From positions 3,662,501 to 3,726,500 of the forward strand of contig CM060076.1 in assembly GCA_030533445.1 (NCBI GenBank): 64,000 bases of DNA, written 5' to 3'. Position 1 is the first letter of the stretch. Every line of letters starts with the position of its first letter. The stretch is from Cyprinodon diabolis. Taxonomy: Eukaryota; Chordata; Actinopteri; Cyprinodontiformes; Cyprinodontidae. The notes beneath the pieces were generated by a model, which was not told the DNA's origin, did no database searches, and saw only the letters and a list, made by a program, of their open reading frames with translations. Position numbers and translations under genes: made by a program. Shown here piece by piece: positions 34,301-46,300 of the stretch.

Positions 34301-37300
34301 AAATTCCAATATTGCATTAATAATTGGCTTTTTTTCTTTCTTTTCTTTTTTTTAACAGTATAAGCTTCAGTTTTTCACTTTTAACATTAATAGGAAAGCT
34401 TAAAAAAATAAAGTCGTGCAAGTTAAACGCTGAAAATCCGATAAATGGCGCCCTCTGCTGGAGAAACTCCAAACCAGAAACAACCAGAAAACCTAAACTG
34501 ATGGAATGTTTAAAGGAATAGTACACCCAAAACATGATTAGCCTTCATTTTCTACTCACCCCCATGCTGAACAACACTCTGGAGTACTTTTTTGATATCT
34601 CAAATGCATCTGGAGATCTGGGAGGCTTCTTGCTGTCTGCTGACATTCAAATAATGGAGGTCTATGGCGCCCGAGGTAGAAAGGTCCATAAAAGTCCACA
34701 AAAAACGTGTCAATATTCCTCCATACTGCTCGTCCAATGTATTCCAAGTGTCCTGAGTGGGTAGCGTCCATAATTTACTCGAAACGAAGTCATTTAGAAT
34801 GTTTTTAGAGCATAAACAGTAGTGTATAGGATTTCCCAAGAGCGCGCGCCTGCGAGTTCACGAGCCTACGGAAACTGCGGCAGACCAAACCAGATGAAAG
34901 AGCGAATTCAGCGTCTGCTCTTGATAATGCAAGCGTAGAAGAAGAAATGTGCTGTTTACCTTTGCAAAGAAAGAAACAACGAAAGAAAAATGTCTGAGGA
35001 CTTCAGTGTTGAGGAAGAGCATGAGTTCTTTGCCGAGCTGAATGCGCACTTTCATCTGGTTTGGTCTGCCACGGTTTCCGTAGACTCGTGAACTCGCAGC
35101 CGCGCGCTTTTAGGAAATCCTATACACTACTGTTTATGCTCTAAAAACATTCTAAATGACTTCGTTTCTAGTAAATTATGGACGCTACCCACTCAGGACA
35201 CTTGGAATACATTGGACGAGCAGTATGGAGGAATATTGACACGTTTTTTGTGGACTTTTATGGACCTTTCTGCCTCGGGCGCCATAGACCTCCATTATTT
35301 GAATGTCAGCAGACAGCAAGAAGCCTCCCAGATCTCCAGATGCATTTGAGATATCAAAAAAGTACTCCAGAGTGTTGTTCAGCATGGGGGTGAGTAGAAA
35401 ATGAAGGCTAATCATGTTTTGGGTGTACTATTCCTTTAAACAAATAAAGTCTGAAAAAATCATTTCTTTTTCTATTTTCTCCCTTTTCAGCTATGACCTA
35501 AAAAAAACATTTCCAAACAGAACAGTAAGCTTCATTCTTTTCACTTCTAACTTCTAAAATCCGAGCAAAGGGCGCCCTCTGCTGGAGAAACTCCACACCA
35601 TACAACTTTTTCTTCCGTGAATCCAGAAGCTGAGACTCTGCTGGAATGTTGTTGCAGATGTTCTACCTTCTCTGGCTGATAATCCCAGTGGGTCGACCTC
35701 ACTGACGAACACGTGACTTTTTCCCGCTCCGTCTACGTGCCCCGTCACTGCAAAACCTGCAGGAGGAGAGACCAAAAGATTTATTTCAATGTTTTAATTA
35801 GAACATCTGGATTAAAGCTTTCAGCCTACAACTGAAGCCTCTCCAGCTGTGGTGGGGAGGGTTCAGAAACTTTCAAAGAGACAAAACAAACAGGAAACAA
35901 TGTTTTTCCGTGTCAGGCGTTAGAGTTAGGCAGTGTAATCTCACCAAAGTCCTGGTCTGTGTTGGACCGGCAGACGTTCAGGTTGAAGATCCCAACGGTT
36001 GAAGGATGTGTCTCCTCACTCAGCTGAAGTTCAGATCAGTCGACAGTTAATGTTCTCAGCAGGTTTTAGATCAGAGTCAAACAAAGTCTTTAAAAGCGTA
36101 TGCCATCCATTATTAATAATAATGCTTTATATTATGGTAAATAAAGATTCCTTTATGGTTAAAATAGTCTTTGTGCATTAGAGTGTAAACTATGTAAAGG
36201 TTGTGTAGTTTCCTGTCATAAATCCCAACCCCTGGAGGATAAATTCCTAAAAAAAAAAAATTATTACACACAGAAAAACGTTTGAATTATTTATTTTTTA
36301 AATAATAATGATTCATAATAATTGAACTATATTGATCTCATATTGGAGAAATTTACCTCTGCATTTAACCCATCCCCTTGGGGAGCAGTGGGCTGCCATT
36401 ATGGGGCATCCGGGGAGCAGTGTGGGGTTAAGGGTCTTGCTCAGGAACCTCAAGTGGCAGTCTGTGGGAGTGGGTTTTGAACTCACAACCTCAGGATTCC
36501 AAGCTTTATGCCCTAACCGCTAGGCCGCCACTCCCCCATAATTTTTAACTGTATTATAAAAAAATATTATTTCAACTCAAACTGTTGTTTATTTTTTAAA
36601 AAAATATGTATTAATTTGAATTCATATTCAAAGTGATTTATTTCTTTATTTTAAATTCTTTAAACATATTTAAAGTAAATAAACAAAAATGTTTTAAAAC
36701 CAGACTAGAGACTCACCTGCGGTTCTGCCACATGTCCTGCAGGGGGCATCACAACTCTTTGTTTGGACACACAAGTCACAGTCTGCAAGAGGAAAGCAGC
36801 CAAAATGTGACATTACTGCTAAACCAGCCTGATTGTTATCTGCTTGCTGAAATAATATAATAATAAAGAAAATAATTAGGCAGATAAAATTAATAACTGA
36901 CAAGGAATAGACGGTTAAAGCGATAAAATGAGTGAAAGAAATGAGGAAGGAAGGAAACAAAGCAGCAGCAGGATGTGGAGGAGACTCTATGGGGGGGTAC
37001 AGAGAGAAAGGTGGAGGTCATGTGGAGTGACAGGAGGAGGTTGTGGAGTCATCCTGCCTTTGAGGAGCAACAAACACTAAGAGACAAAGGAATTCTGGGA
37101 AAATAAAAGGCCAGGCAAGCTTTTAATCCTCAAACATCTCCTCTGTGTCCACAGAAAAGCATGCTGCTCTCAAACAGCTGCCCAGCTCCGCAAACATCAG
37201 CTCTCCACGCTAACCCTCATCTCCATCCTCCCTTTGTTCATCTTTATTTACCAAACCAGCATCAACCACGAAGAAATTCTAGACGGCTGGATTAGTTTTC

Positions 37301-40300
37301 CTCAGAAACCTTCAGCAGAAGCAGAAGGAAGAGTTTTCCCAAATGCTACAGTCAGTGCTATATTGCTGAAAACCTCCAGGCCACAATAACTTCATGTCAT
37401 TTTAGTGGTGACATATTAATCCCACCCTTAAACAGAGACTAGTGCATCCTAAGGACAAACCCCCAGACCAAATATGAGCGGAGTGTCTGCAGTTCAGTGC
37501 ATGAGGAATGATCTTTATATTGGAGAAACCAAACAACCTCTCCACAGAAGCATGGCCCACCACAGAAGAGCAACCAGACTAAGCGCTACATCTACACCTT
37601 ATGGACAAAGGACATTCTTTGGAGGACCATAATGTTCACATTTTGGACAAAGAACAAAGGTGGTCTGAGAGGGGCGTGAAGGAATCCATCTTTGTCAAGA
37701 AAGAAAAAGCCCATATTCTTATCTTCAGGTAACACAGAACACATGTCAGATTAAATAATACTACTTCAGCGATAGTATCTAGGTCTTACTTTATTGTATG
37801 TCTTACACCATGTCCGTTGGTTGTGCTGTTCTTTTTTTACATCTCTTTGACTGAAAAAGTTTTATCATGATCTCTCTTTTATCTCCTCTTTCTTTCATCT
37901 TTTCACCTACATTGCAGTGTGCATATATCTGTAAAACTCCCTGCATAATTATAATAAAGCAATTTATATGCATGAAACAAGCGGAACACTATGGCAATAG
38001 CCGTACTGCTCCACTTGTGAAAGTAAAATCTGTTGGGCTGTTTTTGGCATCAAGAAAATTATTCTTATTGCCAGATTGCCAGACAGGACACTGTAAAAAA
38101 AAACAAAAAAAAAAAACAACCTTAAACAGAGGAGGTGGACTCAGATTTCAGCTTTTAAAATCTACAATGCAGCAATTGATGATGTCGCCTATTCAGCCAG
38201 GCTAAGAATTCCCTTTAATGATCCCCCTTTCAGAGACATAGACAGGTATGGGGCATCAAACGCTAACAAAGAAGCCAAATGACCCCATTCCAAAGAGGTG
38301 GACCCGTACGTCCGTTTCAATTTGAAATAAAAACAAGGCTTTGTTGGGCTGCTGTATAAAACCTGGAACTCAACGCTATTTCTGACATTTTGAATTGAAA
38401 AAGCTTCCTGGATGGGAAGAGAAACGTCTTCAAACTCGGAAATAAAGTCCAGTGGATTGTTTTTTTAAAACTTTTTTTGGAATGACTATGACCTGGATGA
38501 CTGAGAATCTTTACCAACATATCTTTTCAAAGAATTCAAACATTTTTCTTCTTCATAATGCTAATGTTCGGCTGTTTTGTCTATTCCAGATTAAGATTAT
38601 CATCTTTTAACACCCAATAATGTCAAAGATCCATCAATCTGACTGAAACTCTATAAGGTACAAAGGAAGTTGGTCCTTAGAACAACTGATGGCTCAAACC
38701 TGCCAGAAACTCTATAAACACCCCTGACACTGGCAGATTGAGCACATTACATCACCTCTAACTGAGCCAGTACCAACCAAGAAACCAGAACCAGGATCAG
38801 TACCTTCCAACTGGACTGAAACAAGTAGCTGTCCAAACAGAAAAGCCCAATGCCTTCTGGAAAACACCTGGATTTTAAGACAACATGAAGCTATATGGAC
38901 ACAAAGACAAGAGGCAAGTCTGGCTTCTAGCGCTAACATCCCTTTATCAAGCACGGTGGTGGCAGCATCATGTCAAAGACTATTTAGATTCCTACTAAAT
39001 GAGTAAAAGCTTTGACACAGTAACACTTTTTGTTTTATTTTATAAAAACAAAACAAAAAGAAAACAAGCTGTAATGGTTTAGTTCCAGCCCGTCGTTTTC
39101 AGGAAGTGATCTTAGGTTTCATGGTTCAGTAGGAACTTTACCTCTGACCAGCAGACAGCAGGAAGCATCTGAACGGACGGAGCAGAGACTTGATGATGGA
39201 GAATCTAGAACACAAACACACAGAGAAAAAAACGAACTCATCACAAACTCAACGCAAAACTTGAGTCTTTAATTCATCTGGATTTAAAGTGATTAAAGAC
39301 CGAATGATGAATGAGACGAGAGGAAACGGAGAAGAACAGGATGGAGAAATTACAGGTTTAAAGAGCGAGAGCCGTAATCAGGAATTGAAGAACACCATCA
39401 TCATCGTTACCATCATTATCACCAGATTGTGTTTAGATTCCAGGACTCTGACTGGTTTCCAGTTTATGTGTGAGGATGGCATTAAAACTGGACATAAACT
39501 AAACCTGCGTTACATAATCATCCATTTAACGTTCGTTAAGAAGGGAATCCTTTGTTCTGTGAACCAAAGGACTCTTTAACCATGTCTAATTTTAAGGCAA
39601 GGCTTAAAACTTTCCTTTTTGCTGAAGCTTATAGTTAAAAGCAGAGTGATGTTTGGTCAGCCGCCAGGTGAGTAAGAGGTAAGTGGAGGTAGAGCGTTAA
39701 CAGCCCGATCTGGTGGGGGAGAATTTTAGTCCAGACAGACGTTTCTCCTTCACCCTATTTTGGCTCTACCTTTCTTATACCTCATTCAAAATAGTCAGGT
39801 TATCCTGAGCTATCTCTACAGTTATGCTGCTATAGGCTAAGACTGCTGGAGGACATAGGGACCACTTTTCCTCATTCTGCTTCATTCTATCTCTATTCTC
39901 CCACTCTGCAGAATCTGTTAGTTCAATCTCTAATGTTATGCTCGCTCTGCTTTTTCTCATCATAGTAGCTTCATCTGGTCCTGGAGAGAAATATCAGCTG
40001 TGCTGCTGCCATGAACACCTTTGTTCATAGATGTTCGAGATCGGTCTGTTTTTCAGTGTAGTCCTGTTTCTCTGACTGTGACTAACTGGATGTGCTCTCT
40101 TCATCCTCTGAAATGGGAGCTGGCTCGGAGCTCGTTTGCCTGGCTGTGTGTTTCCTGGACGGGGCCGCCTGTGGAGCTGGTTGACAGTTGCCTTTTGTAT
40201 CTATGCTTCTTTTTCTATGTCTGCTTCTGTCTCCTTGAACCCCAGTCGGCCTCAGCAGATGGCCGCTCACACTGAGCCTGGTTCTGCTGGAGGTTTCTTC

Positions 40301-43300
40301 CTGTTAAAAGGGAGTTTTCCTTTCCAATGTTGCTACATGCATGCTTAATGTGAGGGATTACTGAAGAACAACAAAATACAAGCAAAGGTTTGTTACTGCA
40401 AGATCATCCAGGAGAAGCATGTCAATGACTGGTTTTCCTAACCAATCTGTCTGTATTGTGTCTGAATGTGAATTAGAGCTATATAAATAAACTGAATTGA
40501 ATTGATCATTGAATTCATTGAAGTTTAAAAACTCCTGCCCTGCTTCTGCCTGATGGGGGCGCTGTGAACAAGGACCCAGGATGATGAGAGCAGCTGTAGA
40601 TTCGGCAGAGGTCAGGAAGCACCAGCCACTTAGCCTGATCTGAGAACAGACCAAAGGAACCCAGAAGCCCGGCTGCAGGTTCCATCTGTTGCTGCAGAAC
40701 CGACTGTAGAACATAGCAAACAGGGTTCCTACACCTTCTTTAGCTTTTTTAATTGATCAGGATATAATAACTGTTTCTGTAATATTTTTCTCAAAAACAG
40801 ACAAACTGATGAACAGATGGGCAGGAAAAAAAAAACTATGGAAAAAGAAGGATTTTCCAGTTTCCTCACTTTCAGCTCTGATTGGTCCATTTCCTGTCAG
40901 ACGATCTAAACATGGAGCCTTAATTCCCATCAGGAATGCCAGATCCCTGCCAGGCTCTGAGAAAAGTTTTCCCAACAAGCGAACGAACCAAACCAGAACC
41001 TGTTAGTAGAAGCTCTGTGAACGCTGCTGAAGCAGCTGCTCTTCAAACACGTCAGCATGAAGTGAGTAAACATGGAGCACGTGCTGCAGAGCTGGAAACG
41101 GAGCCAAAATAAACCCTGAGCTGAAAAACGCAAGAAGATTTATTCTCTGGAATCTGAATCCCAGACTCCCCGTCCTAAAAATAACCAAGTGTTTATGAGG
41201 AGGGGGCCAAGACGAGCCGGGATGATGGGATCTCAGCCGACGAGGGGGGGGGGGGGACTCAGAGACATGGATCTCCACATGAGAGATGTCCTTCAGAGAT
41301 GTTTTGACCTTTTTAGGAAAACGGAGCAACATTCTGCAGCAGTTTAGCTGAATCTGCAGCGGTTCATGGATCTGTTTATTACCTGGTGGTCTAAGTGTTT
41401 CCCATCATGGCTGGGTCTGGATAGAGCCCTGAGGGACGACGGTAAGCCTCTCCTCCACCCTGATTCACCTGAAACCGACCTGCAGCGCCGCAGGAGCGTC
41501 CCTTCTTCACGACTGCACACCTGCAGGCGCAAAAAGAAGATTCGCTTAAAAACATGAATGCATTGGCTTTCCTGAGAGGAAACAAGGAAGGAAGGAAGGA
41601 ACCAAGGAAGGAACCAAGGAGGGAAGGAACAAAGGAAGGAAAGAAGGAACAAAGGAAAGAACGAAGGAAAGAAGGAACAAAGGAATGAACGAAGGAAAGA
41701 AGGAACAAAGGAAAGAACGATGGAAAGAAGGAACAAGGGAAAGAATGAAGGAAAGAAGGAACAAAGGAAAGAACGAAGAAAGAAGGAACAAAGGAATGAA
41801 CGAAGGAAAGAAGGAACAAGGGAAAGAACGAAGGAAAGAAGGAACAAGGGAAAGAATGAAGGAAAGAAGGAACAAAGGAAGGAAGGAAGGAAGGAAGGAA
41901 GGAAGGAAGGAAGGAAGGAAGGAAGGAAGGAAGGAGACAGAGAGAACCATGGGAGACAGATCCGATTCCCACCAGAGCGTGGAAGGAGGACACGGAGAAG
42001 ATTCCCAGCCGAGCCAGCGTGGTCTTGGTGGGACGGCCGGCCACGGCCAGAAGGCTCTTTGGGTTGGGGAGCTCGGAGCCCTGCAGGCTGGAGAGGTAAC
42101 ACCTGAGCCGGAACAGATCCAGGTTCAGCTTCTCCAGGTTCTGCTCCCACTGCTGGATCTGAGGGAACATCCACAGGTCCAGTTACTAAGGTCCCTTCAT
42201 GCTGCGGTTCCAACTCCTGGTTCTGAACCACAGGACCTTCTAACAGAAATGTGACTGAATGTGGAGCAGAAGGGTGATCACCATAGTAACCAGATGATAT
42301 ATTTTACCTTGAAATCTCAAAATAAAACCAAGATTACTCTAAATATTTGTGTGGCTCCTTCACAGCTTCGAACATTAAAACCTACAACATCCCAACAGCC
42401 CTATAGGAGTATTTCTAGTTGCTGTCCAAAACATCTGGATGTCCAAGTTAACGCCACATGACTCAGAGATGAGATTTTTTTTCTGCTGCACATCTGGCAG
42501 AACATCCTGAGTTGGCTCTTCTAACGCAGGATGCCTTCTACAGCTTAAGAAAGGAAAACCCTGCATGGTTCTAACTGCACAGGGAACCCCACCCCCACCT
42601 ACTGCTGACCTGGCTCTCCACGGCCCTCCGGTTCTTCTGGTCCTTGATGATGGACAGCTGCAGCTCGGCCATCTTCTTCATCTTCCCGTCCATGTCGATC
42701 TTGTGGAGCAGCGAGCGGCTCTGGCAGCGCAGCAGCCGCAGGGTGTCCTCCCTCCCCTGACGTCTGGCCAGCAGGGCGGCGCTGGCCGAGTGGATGGCAG
42801 TGACCCAGTTCTCCAGGTCCGTCTGGTTGGTGGCCTGAGGGGATGGAGAGATACGCTATAGGTTAGCATGAAGCTAACAGGACTGACAGACTTTAATAAG
42901 ACGAAAGATGGATCCAGTCAGACCTCAGCAGGTCGTACAATAAACCGGGTCACTGAGGTCAACGAACATTAACAGACTTTAAAACTAAAAAAACAAAATG
43001 CTACAAAATGAGGGATGTGATGAGGAGGGACAGCATCAGAATATATGAGATGAGGAAAATCTAGACTTGGTGAGAGAAGAAAGTATTTGTATTTCATTAA
43101 GTCATTAAGTAGAAAAAGGGTGAGACAAAAGAGAGAGATGTGAGGAAACAAGGTGAGACAGAGAGAGACCCACATAAGACTGGAGGAGAAGAGATGATGA
43201 ATCTAAAGAGGAGGACATAAGAGGTCATAGAATGGGACAAGGTGAGACAATATGAAGCTGTGTGAGATATGAAGATAAAAGATGTGAGGAGTGAACATTA

Positions 43301-46300
43301 AATGATGAGGAGACAAGATGAGCAGGAAGACTTGAAAAAAAACAGGAAGAACCATTTAAAGATGGCGAAACGAAAAACATGGTAATATGAGAGATTACAA
43401 GATGGAAGATCAGAAGCTATAGAAGAAAACCAGATTATTTCAATTCAGTTTATTTCTATAGCGCCAATTAAAAACACGTCATCTCAAGGCACTTTCCAGT
43501 TCACCAGATCATCCAGTCAGATTAAAAGTTTTCTATCTAAGGAAAACCAGTTGATTGCATCGACTCATTGACTCTTCAGCAATCCCTCACACTAAGCATG
43601 CTTGTGGCGACAGTGGAGAGGAAAAACTCATTTTTAACAGGATAAACCTCCATCAGAACCAGGCTCAGTGTGAGCGGCCATCTGCTGAGGCCGACTGGGG
43701 TTCAGGGAGACAGAAGAAGACATAGAAAAAGAAGCATAGATACAAAAAGAAGCAGAGATTAAAAAAAAGGCAACTATAAAAGACATGATTTCACAGTATT
43801 TATCCTTATTTTGTGCATCTTTCTTCAGATTATGCATATAAACCATGAAAGTTCAGCAAAAGGCAAACATAAAACTCTGAATTACTAAATATATCTAAAA
43901 ATCCAAAGACCAATAAATTAGCTGCCGGAAGTAGAATAAGATCTAATTTCCAGGACAGACCAGCGACAGACGAGTGATCTGCCGAGGCAGACTGGGGTTC
44001 AAGGAGACAGAAACAGACATACAGAAAGAGACAGAGATACAACAGCAAGTGTAAAAGGCGGCTCAGGAAACACACAGCCAGGCAGACGAGCTCCGAGCCA
44101 ACTGCCATGTTCAAGGATGAAGATAGTCACATCCAGTCACAGTCAGAGAAACAGGACTACACTGAAAAACAGGCCAATCTCCAACATGAAGCAAAAAGAC
44201 AGGAAATCGGATGGGATGGCGGAAGGTAAGATGGCAAAAGTTGCAAATTATTAGATTAAGTTTGAGATGAAAAATAAGATTCATGTACAAATGAGTAAAT
44301 GATCAACTCAATCCCTTCAAAATGTGTTAAACATTTTAAAAAACAATCTACATTACTCCAAAGTATAAAACTTTATAGAGTATAACAGAAACTAGAACTG
44401 ATTAAAGGTGTAAAGATGATGTTTTATTCTAATGGGAAATGAAAAGTTTCTCCTCAGATGCAGAGCAGGATGAAGCTGTTTCCTCTGAAGCGTTGCAGGT
44501 TTTTCTCTCTCCTCTCTGAGCTCGTAAAAAGCCAATCTGCTACAGATTAGCAGCCTTTCTGACCCCCATTAAAAGGTTTCACTGTCCTTCATCCTCACTC
44601 CTCCTCGGTCCTGGTGAAGCTCCTCACAGTGATTTGTGTCTCTAAACACTCTCTGCTGCTGAGTTACTCTGGGAATAAAGAAGTGCTCCCAGAGCTCGTA
44701 AAGCTATCGGGGGACAGTCAGAGACATGTGATGTTTGAGGTCAACAGCGGCTCTCCAGGAGAGGTCACAGGAAAGCTGCTGCATCTGCTGAACGGTTTTC
44801 CTGCCATTTATTCTATTGCTGTTGGTTCCCTGCGGGAGGTTTAATGGCACCACCAGAGTGTGGGATGTTTCAGAGGTCGTCTCACCTGGAACATGTAGAC
44901 GTCTCCGTGGGAGTTGCTCAGACAGAAGACGTGCTCCCTGCGAGGATGCTCGGGGGCGGCCTGGACCATGCTGTCATCCGCCAGCAGGGCGTACCGGGGG
45001 GACAGCTCCTGCTCTGTGCCGCTGCTGCTCCGCCCAAACGTGGCATAAAACAGCAGACTGCAGCCTGTAGGAATAAAACATTTATTCATTCGGTGTTACA
45101 TTTCCAACCACACAACTTCTTTTTCAACAGCTGATGATTAAATATCCTCTTTTTTAGCTTTTATTGTCATTACACTGTTGCAAGTACAGAGCAGTGGAAT
45201 TAACTCTTTGCATTTAACCCATCGCCTTGGGGAGCAGTGGGCTGCCACTGTGCAGTGCCGGGGGAGAAGTGTGGGTTTAAGGCTCAGGGACCCAGAGTGG
45301 CAGTCTGTGGGAGTGGGGCTTGAACTCAGACCATTGGATTCCAAGCTCTATGCAATAACCACCAGGCCGCCACTCCTCCTCTTTTTGGGGGAGGCGGCCT
45401 ATTTATGCTGCTCCTGCATGAAGACATTCAGCAAACTTTAAGTTCAATTTCATGTTGAAATATCAGAGTTTCATGTTTGCCTTTTGCTGAACTTTCAAGG
45501 TTTATAATGCATAATCTGAAGAAAGACGCACTAAAATAATGATAAATACTGTGCAATCATCTGTCTTTCAAAGTTGCCTTTTGTATATCTGCTTCTTCTA
45601 TATTTGCTTCTGTCTCCTTGAACTCCAGTCGGCCTCAACAGATGGCCGCTCACACTGAGCCTGGTTCTGCTGGAGGTTTCTTCCTGTTCAAAGGGAGTTT
45701 TTCCTCTCCACTGTCCCTACAAGCATGCTTAGTGTGAGGGATTGCATTTGAGTCAATGAGTCGATGCAATCAACTGGTTTTCCTTAGATAGAAAACTTTG
45801 AATCAATCTGACTGGATGATCTGGTGAACTGGAAAGTGCCTTGAGATGTTGTAAATTGGCGCTATAGAAATAAACTGAGTTAAATTGATGTTCAAGGTCT
45901 GCTCTGAGGAAGTCTGATTAGGACGCCTGACAAGCAATTTATTGGAGAAAATGTGAAACACACCATATATTGTTTTTTAATAAGAATTTTATAAGATTTA
46001 GTTAAATATTCTTTGACAATTTAAGAAAATAAATAAGTACTTTTGATATGTTAATTACATTATTAATGGCAACCTGGATGAACATCTGGCTGTGCAAATA
46101 AACTGATTGTAGGAATCCTTCTTCCAGTGCAGATTCATCCATTTTATCTGCTCAGTGTTTAGGATTTGAAAGCAAATCCACCTTTAAATTATTATTCAAA
46201 GTTTGCTGTTCTATTGAGTTTATTTTCATACCTAAATGAAGGGATTTAAATACAGATTCTCGGTTTGACAAAGGACGCACCTTTCAGTGTGACCCAGTAG

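Noticed and set aside
34534..35415. Mirror-image open frames of 71-76 codons
   Set aside because: They are the two arms of the 922-bp fold-back element, not genes.
38712..38954. An 80-codon minus-strand frame
   Set aside because: The opposite strand of a decayed Tc1-like fragment (plus-strand KHGGGSIM motif).
40600..40725. Possible tiam2 exon after acceptor TTCTACAG on minus
   Set aside because: In the phase demanded by exon 6 it reaches a stop after about 24 codons and has no convincing donor or similarity to TIAM proteins.
41300..41335. Short candidate exon between CTGCAG and AAAAAG/GTCAAA on minus
   Set aside because: It would end in phase 2, which does not join any later candidate exon, and the sequence is unconserved.
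41391..42231. Long open frames with Ser-Phe-Leu-Pro repeats on minus and Glu/Lys/Arg repeats on plus
   Set aside because: They are read-through of the tetranucleotide microsatellite joined to tiam2 exons 5 and 6; the splice sites show the true coding parts.
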